DNA of 64,000 nucleotides from Chrysomallon squamiferum (taxonomy: Eukaryota; Mollusca; Gastropoda; Neomphalida; Peltospiridae), in assembly GCA_012295275.1 (NCBI GenBank), contig CM022677.1, forward strand, positions 23,404,253 through 23,468,252, written 5' to 3'. The stretch's first letter is position 1. Each line of letters opens with the position of its first letter. This document shows, piece by piece, positions 36,603 through 62,730 of this stretch. Position numbers and translations under genes: made by a program. The notes under the pieces are model-generated. The model did no database searches and was not told the origin of the DNA. It saw only the letters and a list, made by a program, of their open reading frames with translations.

Positions 36603-38486
36603 ACTGTTTCATTATAATTCTTGTTACAGATATACATATACAATTCGACTTTTTGCTAAAAACAAATAGACTAATCGCCCTAAATTAGACTCCAAGATGG
36701 TACTGATGTTGTAGATTTGGGTAGCATTTGCAAGAGATGGTATATAGATAATGCAAGGATCCTCAAACTTGTTTATCCAATATCTATTTTCGCCTCCAGA
36801 CAAGTTAAATAGCTGGTCGATGCGGATGCATCAAACTGATAAGGTATGTCCAAGCTCGTTTGAATCAGACTATTCCATATTTGGTGATGTTCGGGGATTA
36901 GCTGTGACTGATACCTCAAAAGAAAGATCAACTTGGCAATTAGTTTATATACAAAGAAATGTGTTATGAAACTGACTACAGGTGGGACTCACATCACTTC
37001 CTACACAAATGTATCGATATCTCATATACGATCTTGCGATAGGTAAACAACAGGTGGAGTATCGCCTGCTTCGTTTTCCTGCAAAAACTCCTCCTGCACA
37101 ATATAAAATACATTTATGATACAGTGGTTTCTTACAACAGCTTCATTGATGATTCATGTATGTACTTTGGAATTTTGTGATAAAACAACTGAAATTAAAA
37201 TTTGTCTATGAATTAATTTTGGACTCTGTTATGGAAGTCAGTTTTCTTCTATATGTACTAATCCATACTTATATTATTATTACTTTTATGGATGCTACAC
37301 CGAAGGATAAGAGCATTGAACAAGTTGTCACAAACACACCTTTCATGACCCATCATACACGTTTCAACCTCTGTGGCACACAAGTTTTTAACAGAAACTT
37401 TCATCCATGCTTCAGCTTTTGCTTAGAGTTCTGCTGACACTTTACAAGGCAGAAAATATGAGTTCTTGATGATCTGAGCAAAGCTGTGAGTGAAATAAAG
37501 AAAATCTTCTTTTCTGGATAGGATTCTTTCCTACTTGAAATTTGAAATTCAGCAAAATTAGCTGCTTTCGATGTTGTGCCTTATTATAAACTCACAAGAA
37601 GTTTTTTTTTAACTCCATCAAATCATTTCATCAAATCTAATAATCTCATTTTCAGTTCTTCTGACAGAACTTCACTTTTGTTCTTTTCTCACTGTCGTAT
37701 TATATGCTTCTGCTTTTTTTTCCGTGACAGCATTTTATTTTTCTCATTAGGTTGTTTTTGGCTTCAAATTCCTTTATAATCCTTTGGGTCAAAAGTCATC
37801 ACCGATAGGATTATAATAAAGTACTAAATCTAAGTCATGTATCCCTGCCACATTATAGATCACTTAGTGCACATTAAAGCATTAGCATTGTAAACATGGG
37901 CATTTTATGATCAAGAATATCCCCTTTAAGTGTATTTTTCTACTAAACTAAATTAGTTTTAATAAGTTGTAGGTAGTATCTTGCAGTTTAAATCTAACAC
38001 ATCATTTCACGGTCAAGTGGAGCACAAAGTTGAATTCAAGATCAAAAGTTTACCAGAAGTTAGCTTGTACCTTTCACGAGATTTGGAATTCTTTTCAAGT
38101 TAGCTTTTCATTGAAACGAAATTCATCAAAACTGATTCACACAAACACACATATATAAACCAAAATATAGTTTCACCCGTAATTAATAAAGTTACACTCT
38201 TTATATTTACCACATTCTTCACCAACATTACAACACATGAAGATTTTTATTAAAGAGAAACAATTATGTTTCTAAAGCTATACTAAAAAATAATTGGAGA
38301 AAAAACATGTGAGCTTTCTACAATACAAGATTTTACTAAACTGTTCACCTCTCCAGCCTTTATTTACAAATATTTAGATAAGTAAGAATGAAACTAGCCT
38401 TTTTATACTACACTTTAATGCAGAAACTGAGACCTCTCTAAATGACGATTCAAGCTTTATTAAAATGTAATAGTGTATTGTTGTTG

Positions 38487-38535
<49 letters not shown>

Positions 38536-39289
38536 CATTATCATGATCGTTAACTTAGACTTCTCTGTATTATGTGTCTATGTAGGGATGTAACAATACA
38601 CTTTTCGTGCAACCTTTTAATTTTTATGATATTTAAATATAGATATTTATTTATTTATTAAGGCAACTTATAATAGCATGGAACAAGGATTTTTTAAAAA
38701 TAAAAATAGGAAACTTATTGTTTGCATACATAATAGTACATATTTTGAAGGTTGAATGATTTCTGTTTTAAAGAAAGAGAGTGAAAAATTAATTTTCAAT
38801 TTTTTTTTTTTTTTTTTTTTTACTGCCGGTTGACGGACCTTTAATTTATTTTTTCTGTTGTAAAACTAATATCAAGCATCATAATTAACGCATCAAAGCA
38901 CTATTTCAAATAACAAGTGTTCAATTTGCTTTTTACATGTAAATAGCATCTCTAATGCATTGAAAATGGAAATAAATATCTCAGAACTGTCGCCTCTGGA
39001 GTTTAGCAGAGTAACGTGTCCACATGGTTCTTAATGAGAATAGTCATCTTCAGACTCACGCGTTAGTGTCTCTGAAAATTATTGATTTTATTTTATTTTA
39101 TTATTATTAGTTTTTCGCTGGCGACGTCGTGATAATATCTGAGAAAAAAAGATGTAGTACGAAACGGGAACAAAATAATATGACGTCAAAGTTAAAAAAT
39201 ATGAAGAAAAAAAAAGAAAAACGTTTCGACTTTTGCAGCAATTTCTGCTCAATAATAGATATCTATGTATACGATGCATTGAATAAATG

Positions 39290-39666
39290 GCATATTTCCC
39301 CAAATTATTTTTAATATTTTAATAATGCATGTCGAATTGGTTGATTATGAAGGAATACGTGTTTAAAAGTTTGTAAACAATGATCGGCAGTTGACGATCG
39401 ACGCTGCCATCTTGGATTTCGATAGGAAGTTTCCCAGAGCTCACGGAATGTTTTAAACTTCCAAATTCAGTTATTTTACGTTTATTTTCTGAACGTCTAA
39501 TTTCCCCAAATTACTTTTAATAATGCATGTAGTATTGCTTGGATAATGAAGGAATACTGTTTAAAAGTTTAAACGTTTGTAAACACTGATCGGCGTTCGA
39601 GGCTGCCATTTTGGATTTTGATACCGCGAACTATTTTCTGAACTTTTGTGATACACACTGATAAAA
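39290..39666 (+). promoter_or_regulatory. Doubled candidate promoter and noncoding exon of locus C
   Basis: The block with TGATCGGC, GCTGCCAT and TTGGATTT occurs twice, about 39297-39418 and about 39500-39620, where locus B has one copy. Only the second copy is followed by the conserved donor AAAA|GTAAGTATGG at 39666/39667. Confidence 0.4.
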
Positions 39667-40004
39667 GTAAGTATGGTTGTTCATATTACCAAAACACGAT
39701 GTCTACCGCGTTTCCTAACTATTTTCATCTTAATCAAACTTTTCAAACTGGATTATTTTTGTTCAAATGCATGCATAATAAACTAAAATTATAAATTGGT
39801 ATAACATTATTGTATTAACTTTTCTAATGGCAATATTCCCCGTGACAGAATCCAATAGAAAAGAACATTCAGGTGTTAATTGCACCGACTAAATTCTACT
39901 TCAATTTTTATTCCAGTGACGTAATTTGTGCCATTCCGAGTTATCGTTTGCTTCAAAATTATTAACATGGTGTTATCTGCGATTTGACGATATCATGTGA
40001 AATG

Positions 40005-40043
<39 letters not shown>

Positions 40044-40717
40044 TATAATAATATATAAATAAATAAAACATTGACGGTTAAAAAGAAATCATACACTTTT
40101 AAACCTTTTATTTATTATTATTATTTTTTAACTATCAGAACGAATTGTGAGAAATTGAATCCGCATTTTGGCCGTTACCATTGAACCAGTGACAACAGAC
40201 GACGCTGAAATCCTTAACTGGCTTGGTAAAATGTAATAGAAAAAACAACAACAAACAAAACAAATAAAAACATTAAAAAGTATTTTAAACAAAACAGTTT
40301 TTCTTAACTGTCAAGGATTAATCGGATTCAGGTAAATTTTAACTGTTTCAAATCCTTAAAATATTAAATTTAAGTTATAAGATGCTGGACCAAATTATAG
40401 TACCGCCCCCAAACCTTCATTAATTTGTAAGAATCGGTCAAGAGGAAAAATTATTTAAATTGATCTCTTCCAATTAAAAAAAAAAAAAAAAAAAAAGAAG
40501 AAGAAAAGGAAAAAGTTTGAATAATGTATCTCTAGCATTAAGTACGTGCACGAAAAACTCGATTAAACGTACTTTTAAATGTTGATATTTGCGACCATTT
40601 TACTGCCATCACCTAAGAAATGCTATCATTAATTTCAAATAAAAATAAGCATGCAAATTTTATAGTAACAGATCTGAATTCTTTCATTTACCTTTTCAGT
40701 TCTTTTAAAGAGATTAC

Positions 40718-40762
<45 letters not shown>

Positions 40763-40967
40763 ATAATAATAATAAAAAAAATAATAATAATAAAAATAAT
40801 ATTAATAATAAAAAAGTAAATAATAATAACAAAAATATTACAGGAAATACAGTTTAGATCATTGGATTACCTCATTCGATTATCATATTCTTTTTCTTTA
40901 ATTTTATTTATTTATTTATTTATTTATTTAGTTAGTTATTTATTTATTTATTAATTATTAATTATTA

Positions 40968-41012
<45 letters not shown>

Positions 41013-41186
41013 TATTATTATTATTGTTGAATTTGATACCTTTACAGAAAAATCATTGTAATTAATTCTAGATATCTTTGCTTGACAGATATTTAAACAT
41101 TAAGAATTATGCTGTAAATCTCCAGAATAGAAAGATTGTAATGCTGATATTTCATCATTCCATTATTTTGCAGACAAAGAAAGCAG

Positions 41187-54438
<13,252 letters not shown>

Positions 54439-54613
54439 CTTTGAAGATAAATATTGCCAAATATAGTACCGTTGTTTCATTATAATTATTCTTGTCTGAG
54501 AGAACATTTTGAGATCAAATGTTATATTTTTAATTTTATCTGTATTTGTTGAGATCTTTTAATAACAAAAATAGCAAACAATATTGAAAGATATTAGAAA
54601 GGTGAAAATACTG

Positions 54614-54619
54614 AATAAA
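54614..54619 (+). terminator. Candidate poly(A) signal of locus C
   Basis: AATAAA about 175 bp after the stop, at the same relative place as 2657-2662 in locus A. Confidence 0.35.
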
Positions 54620-55023
54620 CTACGTTTCTTTATTTCTGTTAGAATGTAATTTCTGATTTTTCTATTTTTTGCTAATTAATTTGTTTTATCGAAATTGCTT
54701 TAAAATTGTATCAGATATATATAAATATATATAATTTGACATATTAAATGTTATGTTCTTGATTTCAGTGTTTTATCAAATTATTCTATATCTGTTTTTA
54801 AAATCTTTGTTTTTACATATTTTGATTGTTAAATAATTTCTCCATTCATTAGGTGTTTACAATATATTTTCTCTGTGATGGCTAATGTGTCCTGATTGAA
54901 ATAATAAACTTTATTTTATAAAATGAATCATTATGATTATTAATTTGAGATTTTTAGACAGAAAAAAACAGTTATCAAATGACTTTGAAACATCAACAAA
55001 AAAATAAAAAATAATACCGTATA

Positions 55024-55155
<132 letters not shown>

Positions 55156-56137
55156 CAGGGATGAGAGCTTTCCGCAAAGTTACGGATTTTATAGGATTAG
55201 TTTTTCTTTGTTTAATGTTCTGTACTCATTTCTGCAGTTCGTGTAAATGTGGTCGGGATGTATATTTTAGAATTAGGCTCAGCATAATACTTTGTTTACA
55301 ACCGACTTTGTCTTACCAAGTCTTCATTTTATATCTGACGTACAAACAAAGCCATACTATATTTGAATGCACAGGAAATAGTACAACAACTGCTGACCAA
55401 TCTGTGACGAAACGGTTTTGAACAGTAAACGCTATAATAGCCCATGTCCTGACCCATTTCAAATACATTTATTCAATACGCAATCTTGTAACAATATAGC
55501 AGGATTTACGATAAGAAATGATTATTTAATACCTAGTCTATCAACTCACATAAAACTTAAAATCTAAATTATTTTCTTCTTTCTTAATAAATATAAATTT
55601 AACTCATTATATAGCAAATATCCCTAATAAAATGAATTGAAAAATAAAGAAATAAACACTGAAATTCGATGCTATTTTTATAAATATTTGTTTTCTAATT
55701 ATATATATATGTATAAAATTAATTAATTAATTAGAAAAAATAATAATAAAAATAAATAACTATAATAATTTGTTTTTATTTCATTGTTTTATCTTATTTT
55801 AGTATTTATTTTTATTTTTTGATTAAATAACAACTGTTTTCAGTTATCTAATAATTTAACATTATGGTGCAAGGGATGTAACTCTATTCAGGCAGTTACT
55901 TCCCTTTTAACGAAAATTTACTTTCGCCTGCAAGTTTAATTATTTAAATATTTCCTCGATAAATATGTAAAGTATGGGTGTAAAGTAAATTTGCAAATTA
56001 TATATTTCTGCTGCTACTGAACATTACAAAGAGGGAAAATGTCAAAGTATTAAATATGCATGCATTCTCCTTGTGAAATTTATGGTCTAAGGGAAATAAC
56101 TCTATTTAAGCAGTTGTATTTCTGTTGCTTTCTTAAC

Positions 56138-56208
<71 letters not shown>

Positions 56209-56980
56209 GTAGTAGTAGTAGTAGTAGTAGTAGTTCTATTATTACTCATTATATTATAATTTTCGAAATCATTTTGAATAATAGTGAATGATTTAAAGTA
56301 AAAATGACTATTATTTTGAAAGACGTAAATATTTACTAGTTTTTAACAGAGAAAATAATTTAATTTTTGTATTTTACATCAGCTGATAGTGTGCGATTTA
56401 TTTCTTATCGTTTTTGATGTTAAATAAAAATATTTATCCTGAAGATGTAACTGGTTAAATAGAGTTATTTCCTTTGGACCAGAAAGTTAACAGACGACCT
56501 AGTCTTCGTTATTTATTTACTTATTTAATTAATTTATGATCATTAGTTGTTTTCCCCTTAATTTGTTTTAAAAATATTAGGAGAGAGAAAATAAATAAAA
56601 TAATAATCTATAGTTATGCCGAAGAATTTAAATTACAGTAGACGGTTGGAAACTGCTTAAATATAGTTGTTTCCCTTAGACCATAAATTTAATAATAAAT
56701 AAGAAGAATACTTCCTTATTCTTGTTATAGATAATAATAAATTATTAAAAAGTAAAGAACTTTTGAATCTGTTTCAAAAGCTGTTATTGAAATTATGAAT
56801 GGGAAAGAATAATTTGAAAATGTAATTTAGCACAAATTTAGTGCCCCTAACATTGAAATAATTAATTTCGAGGTTGATTGTGTAGTCAAAAATATGTAAC
56901 TGCTTAAATTAAGTTGTAGACAATGAAGTTAAATTATTAGGTAATTAAAAGAAGGAAAAATACTGTTCAATTAAAAATAA

Positions 56981-57016
<36 letters not shown>

Positions 57017-58102
57017 CAAATAACATTCACCTTAATTTAGGAATAACATTTTCATTTCTGGAAACCCACATTAACATACTGTTATTTAATGTGAAACAAC
57101 TGAAAGACAACAAAAAGTGTTTTCTAGATAATATGCTGAGAATGATGAAAGTAATAGTAGTAGTATTATTGAACGATATTTGGGAACGAAGAAGCTGTGT
57201 TATTAATTAAATTAAGTTTTTCATGATTATTTAAAGTCTTTTGAACAAGTAATCATATATATATTAATAAATAAAATATATAAACATTTTATTTTTTCCA
57301 TATTTTCAAAGATACTTAATGTAATATGACTTGTAGGCATTTTACGTATACTGTAAAAGATCCAACAGAGCAATAACATCAGAATGTAACCGTTGCTGGG
57401 TCTCGCCAGACTAGTCCTACTTTGAGGAAAAGCAGTCATGCTATAATGGGGGGTATGACCATTATTCAGGTATTAACTGTTCCATTCGAAGAAGTCCGGG
57501 AAATGCGTATCGGAAAGGTTTGTAGGTAATCGCTTCACACAGAAATGAAAACGATTTTAATGTTACTGCAAACCCGAGGGTTTGCTCGGCACATCTTTTA
57601 GGTGGGAAGCCAGTGAACGACAAGAAACATGTCGACTATATACCTACCCTGAATAGGAGACGGGAAATTTTCACAACACGTAGGGTAACAAAAAACAAAT
57701 GAAGTTAATGACATAGTTCAGATAACTACAGAGAACAATAAATTATGTTCTTAATTATTCAGTCTCCGCAACTAGTAGAGGTGTTTGTTGTTACAAATAC
57801 TTAGTAGGTGTTGTACAAGTATATAGATGTATGTGTGAGTATATGAGTATAGGTACAATCTTCAGTATAACAATTATATGTTACTCCAAAATAAATGGTT
57901 TATTTATAGTTTGTTTCAGCACAAAGTATGTATACTTGTGCGTGTTTGTGCTAATTACACCTAACAGTATCTGTAATTAGACAAGTAGGTGGTTTTGACC
58001 TATATGAAAATAAGCTACTTACATTTCCTTCATAAACATGTTACTGTAGTTTTGTTTGTTGAACACAGTGTGTGGCCATGTTGTCAGTGTTCAGTCAGAG
58101 AT

Positions 58103-58264
58103 GTGTCTGCAACAAAGGTGTAAATACTCTGGCACTAAATGGTATCATTACAAAGACTTGCTGAACAAACAAGTTATTACCAATGTGTCTGTAACAAAGG
58201 TGTAAATACTCTGGCACTAAATGGTATCATTAGAAAGACTTGCTGAACAAACAAGTTATTACCA
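58103..58264. repeat. 81-bp direct repeat, two copies
   Basis: Copies at 58103-58183 and 58184-58264, both containing AACAAAGGTGTAAATACTC and GACTTGCTGAACAAACAAG, with two or so differences. Confidence 0.85.
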
Positions 58265-58404
58265 ATGTTTGTGGTGCGTCTGTATAATATAAAATGCAAA
58301 ACATTTAGTAATTAACGCATAGCTAAATATCAACACGTTAAGATTTATTTTTGAATTTTGTATTTCTCTACTCATAATTTGGTCTAGGTATTTTCATTAT
58401 ATTA

Positions 58405-58457
<53 letters not shown>

Positions 58458-58847
58458 TTATGATTAAATATATTTACAAATAAGATATACCACTTCATTT
58501 CAGGAACGATGACACTTATAGCTACTCTTATAGTGCATCTATGTTAATCCATTTTATATCAACGTTAATAATAGTCCTTGTTTCAGTGTTCATCTTAACG
58601 GCTCAACCGATTCATCTTCTCTGCTGCAGCTTCATCCTTAATAACACTCACACACATACACGAATATACACAAACACATACATACATACATACACACAAT
58701 TAATAAAGAAACATAGGTCAATATACCGTTTGACGTCATCGGTGAGATTTGCTGAAAATAATGCCCTAACAGCGGGAAACATAAAACTTTACTAAGATAA
58801 TAATCTATAACTGATGTAGAAAACTGAAATGAAGATGAAAACTTCAG

Positions 58848-58989
58848 ACTATAGTTTTGGATCATTGGATAATCAGCGGTCTGCATGAACGAACATGTAC
58901 TGGACCCCCAACTACAAATGGAGGAACACATTGCATAGGGCCAGATATGAAAAATATCACACAGAAGTGTTTTATAAGAGAATGTATTG
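58848..58989 (+). pseudogene. Orphan gamma pseudoexon between loci C and D
   Basis: ACTTCAG acceptor and ATTG|GTATAA donor survive around 142 bp that read YSFGSLDNQRSA and then TGA (58886-58888). After an internal deletion of about 65 bp come TCTGPPTTNGGTHCIG-like and QKCFIRECIG-like blocks. Its downstream intron matches sequence near 25.9-26.0 kb, after the gamma exon of cassette 2. Confidence 0.7.
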
Positions 58990-59824
58990 GTATAACGCGC
59001 ATATTTTAAATTCGTATAGTTTTGGTTTTGTATGTACACATGTCAGTTACAAGGATAATTTTACACTAATGTCTAGAAATGTATTTTAGAGTTGTTCAGA
59101 ACAACAGATAATTTTCCGATTTTCAGAATCTAAGAACATTTGGAAACTGCCAGTGATAAAAAAAACTGTAGATGCAGTTTAAATAAATAACGATAATAGA
59201 CTGTTATAGAAGTAAAAGTCTAAAATATATATATTTTTCAAATATAAAAATAAATCAAAATTTAGTTTCTTTTCTTGACATATTCTCGAAAAATTAAATA
59301 TATTAATGTTTAACTGTTTTCTTGGGATTGTTAAAAATTAATGTAAAGTTATATTGAGAAGATATTTTCAAAACTGAGAAGTAACAGAGGGCATCAGTTA
59401 AACGTGCCTAACTAAACAGAAACAATTTTCATTTCATTTTTGTTTTACATATTTTTATTTATTTATTTGTTTGTTTGTTTATTTATTTGCTTGTGTATTT
59501 ATTTATTTATTTATTTAATTTATTTATTTAATACTGATCTGATGGGAAATATAACGTTATCAAATAATCGTAAAATAACATTTCTTCATTTAATTAACAA
59601 ACCATGTACACCGAATACTACCGTTATTTAGCAGTGTTATTAAAAGAAGTATGTCACTTTATTTCTTTCCAATTAAACACTTTCAAGAGGTGCCCCGAAT
59701 TTTTTCTTATTATTCATTTTTTCCCGAATACTTATTTATTCATTTCCTAAGACGAAACGCTGTTTACAAACTTACTAAATAAACAGAATGCTGTAAAACT
59801 TCAGAATTCGACTGCCTCTTCTGC

Positions 59825-59889
<65 letters not shown>

Positions 59890-60581
59890 CGATCTATGTA
59901 TATCCATAATGTCCGTTGAGCTGAATATTTGGTCACATAATAAAAGTTAATAAAAGAAAATTAAATGTAGTGGGTGAGAGCAGAACATAGCATATATATT
60001 TATATAGTTGTCTGTTAAAATCATAATATCCATGATGTCCCTGGTGCTGAATTCATTAGCTCTAAAAGTATAAATATAAATGTAAATATAAATACCATTT
60101 AACAATATAAATTTAGAAGTGACACACAACGATGTAAAAATGACTAAGATAGAAAAGTACTGACACGCATAGCATCAACATTTTGCCACCACTTTCTAGG
60201 TTATGACGTCACCTCATTATAATAATATTGGTGAAACAACCAGTTTGTCATATATTTTATTTATGGCGACGACATAATTTTTCATAGCCAAACTAACAAA
60301 ACCTGAGTTTCCAACACTTTTAAGGACTTGGAAAACACTGTAACGAATTTCCAGAACTTACTAAGACTTTCCAAAACGCGTACGAACCCCGTGAATGAAT
60401 ATCTGAGCAGAAGACAAAAGAGCACGGTATAAAGTAAAAGGCAGCGGAAATCCGAAACGGGCACTTCTCATTCTCTAAATATATGTTAATAAAATTATGA
60501 GAGATTAAAAAAAAAAAAAAAAATGGAGTTATCCGCCTTTTGACAATAGGAGGTAAAATGTGAATTCCAAATAAACAACAT

Positions 60582-60644
<63 letters not shown>

Positions 60645-61053
60645 GTGACAAATACTAAACATATAAACCGTAATGATTAATAAATTATTCACCGATGTTT
60701 ATTTTTGATGTTGCAGTGAATTAGTAAATCGTATTATTCTTCATGTTTGAAAACCGCATTTTACGCCTTATCTTTCTTCCAGTGACTGCAGACGACATCG
60801 GAAATCAAGTTTGTTTTGTAAAACTGAGTATAAAAATATTATAAAAATATAGTGAGGAAATTAATATTTAAACCTAGTCAGGCAAATGTGTGGACTGATC
60901 GATTCATGAATTTATTAATTTGGTTTGTGCCGTGCTTGATCTAAAATTCCAAACAAGAATCCAGCAAAATGTATCCATGATTGTTCAGTTTTTAGATTAT
61001 AATATTAATCAGTGTTTTATTAAAAGAAAAGCAGGGGAAAAAAGCAACAACAC

Positions 61054-61054
<1 letters not shown>

Positions 61055-61110
<56 letters not shown>
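61055..61110. repeat. CA dinucleotide repeat 5' of locus D
   Basis: About 28 CA units within 150 bp of the signal-peptide exon acceptor. Confidence 0.9.
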
Positions 61111-61115
<5 letters not shown>

Positions 61116-61234
61116 ATAGCGAACTTAAAAGAAAAAAAAAAGAAAAAAAAAAGAAAATTGAAATGAAGATCTGAACTAGAAAACAAGGATTACATAATAT
61201 AAATATTAATATTCCATCATTCCTTATATTGCAG

Positions 61235-61302
61235 AAAAAGAAACTAAATGAGCTTTGTTATTATAATACAACTGCTTTTCAATGGATTCCTCACATCAAG
61301 AG
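61235..61302 (+). CDS. Locus D signal-peptide exon (ATG at 61248)
   Basis: TATTGCAG acceptor, short leader, then MSFVIIIQLLFNGFLTSR ending phase 1 at GTAATG. Same length as in loci B and C but more diverged. Confidence 0.68.
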
Positions 61303-61758
61303 GTAATGTATGATCTTTTTTGTATCATTACTATTCATATTTTTTATCACGCACACATAGAGACATACACACAAACACATATAGATATATGTGTACATTT
61401 ATAAGTTTTGATCTATACATGATACAATTTACCAATGAAATGTAATATTTAGAAACTGAAGTGAAATCTTTTCTTTAGCTTAATACTTATTTGTGTATAA
61501 TAAGTGACTGTTCATTAGCTGAAGGTTTGTGGACTGAATGGGTGTCAGAATCAGAAACGTGTAGTACTCCATGTGGTAGTGGTATTCTTAGCACTATCTA
61601 CAGAAGGGGATGCTCTAGTCCTGGGTCAGTAGACTGTCAAGGAAATGACACAAAAACAGAAACCTCTGCATGTGTTTACAGATACTGTGCAAGTAATTAA
61701 ATTTGTTTTTATGGTTGCTTCTTCCTCTTTATTTTTTTTTTTTTTTTTTTTAAGAAAA

Positions 61759-61857
<99 letters not shown>

Positions 61858-62730
61858 AAATGCATGAATATAGGTATATTTGTATGTATATACATATACA
61901 TAATGTATAAGCCAGTTAGTATGCACTTGGATATTTGTACAATACAATATGTGTGTGTGTATTTTATACTGACACATTAGATGATTGTACATTGCAGTTC
62001 CTGGAAGATGGGGTGTGTGGTTTAACTTAAGATACACCTTATGTGATTCAACTTGTGTCACAGCCCGCTTTAATATGAGACAGTGTAATCCTCCACCTCG
62101 CAATGGTGGAAGATATTGCACTGGATATGAACGGTATATTGAGTTTAACAATTGCTCAGATGATTATTGTGATCCAGGTAATAATGTTTTTGATAAAGAG
62201 ATTATTTCTAAAATACTTTTAGACAGATAAATTTGAAATGAACAATAACAACAACAACAACACAATAGTATAGCTGCATTAATATAGCAATAATAAAATA
62301 AATACAGCTTATGACTTTACTTGAATATTAATATTAATTCTGCCTATTTATTACTGCCATATTCTATTTTCAACATTTTCAGCTACCCGCATGAGAATGG
62401 AATATGGTGAGTTACTTGGTCTTCTTATGTGTACATATCACAATAATAAATAATGCATTTCTAATGTTTATTCAAATTTAATGAGATAATCTTTTAAAAA
62501 CAGTTAGCACTGTAAACCTGAGTTAAATATATCTGAAAATTAACATATGAGCTACAATTAATTTCCAGGATCATGGTCAAACTGGACAATAACGAATAAC
62601 AAAACATGTCAAGCTAACTGCAGCAGATTTCTGGTGTATCGTCGTGAATGTAGACCCAATATCGATAAATGTCCTGGTTTCTATCGGAAGTTTAGAATAG
62701 AAAGCTGCACAGGTGGACTGTGTAATATAG
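61248..62730 (+). CDS. Locus D: 5' part of a further TSP1-repeat receptor-like gene
   Basis: Signal exon, TSP1 exons at 61519 and 61998, a 24-bp micro-exon at 62383 and an alpha-like module at 62569, all phase 1-1 and in frame. The remaining exons must lie past the window: nothing coding is seen from 62731 to 64000, which matches the intron after the first TSP1 exon of locus C (42.5-43.3 kb). Locus D keeps two exons that loci B and C have lost or left as relics, so it is probably the older layout. No membrane exon is visible. Confidence 0.62.
61519..61692 (+). CDS. Locus D TSP1 exon 1
   Basis: 174 bp, phase 1-1: AEGLWTEWVSESETCSTPCG and RRGCSSPGSVDCQG. The usual Thr of CSVTCG is Pro (CSTPCG), so the O-fucose site is probably lost. 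Confidence 0.74.
61763..61852. repeat. (GA)45 tract after TSP1 exon 1 of locus D
   Basis: About 90 bp GA run some 70 bp after the donor. Loci B and C have shorter GA-rich stretches at the same place (13057-13108, 42244-42282). Confidence 0.9.
61998..62177 (+). CDS. Locus D TSP1 exon 2
   Basis: 180 bp, phase 1-1: VPGRWGVWFNLRYTLCDSTC, RQCNPPPRNGGRYCTG and CSDDYCDPG. Core CDSTCV lacks the final Gly. Only relics of this exon remain in loci B and C. Confidence 0.72.
62383..62406 (+). CDS. Locus D micro-exon
   Basis: 24 bp between CATTTTCAG and GTGAGTTAC, coding (A)TRMRMEY in phase 1-1. Between two modules rather than next to the membrane. Confidence 0.45.
62569..62730 (+). CDS. Locus D alpha-like module
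   Basis: 162 bp, phase 1-1: SWSNWTITNNKTCQANC, YRRECRPNIDKCPG and CTGGLCNIG. Same size and Cys order as the alpha exon at 16899; the CSVTCG core is absent. Confidence 0.66.

Larger units (their letters stand above)
36571..41173. other. Intergenic region between loci B and C
   Basis: About 36.6-38.1 kb shows only short weak frames with nothing recognised. From about 38.15 kb it parallels 8.93-12.06 kb, including a truncated trace of the antisense EGF-like pseudoexon near 38200 and the duplicated 5' flank of locus C. Poly-A (40722-40760) and ATT microsatellites are present. Confidence 0.55.

Noticed and set aside
36751-37779. Three short plus-strand frames after locus B
   Set aside because: No recognisable domain, no splice or repeat relation to the family, and lengths expected by chance.
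55161-55421. 86-codon frame with a signal-peptide-like start (MRAFRKVTDFIGLVFLCLMF)
   Set aside because: The duplicated sequence downstream of locus A (about 3816-4078) has several stops and indels in this frame, so it is not conserved as a protein.
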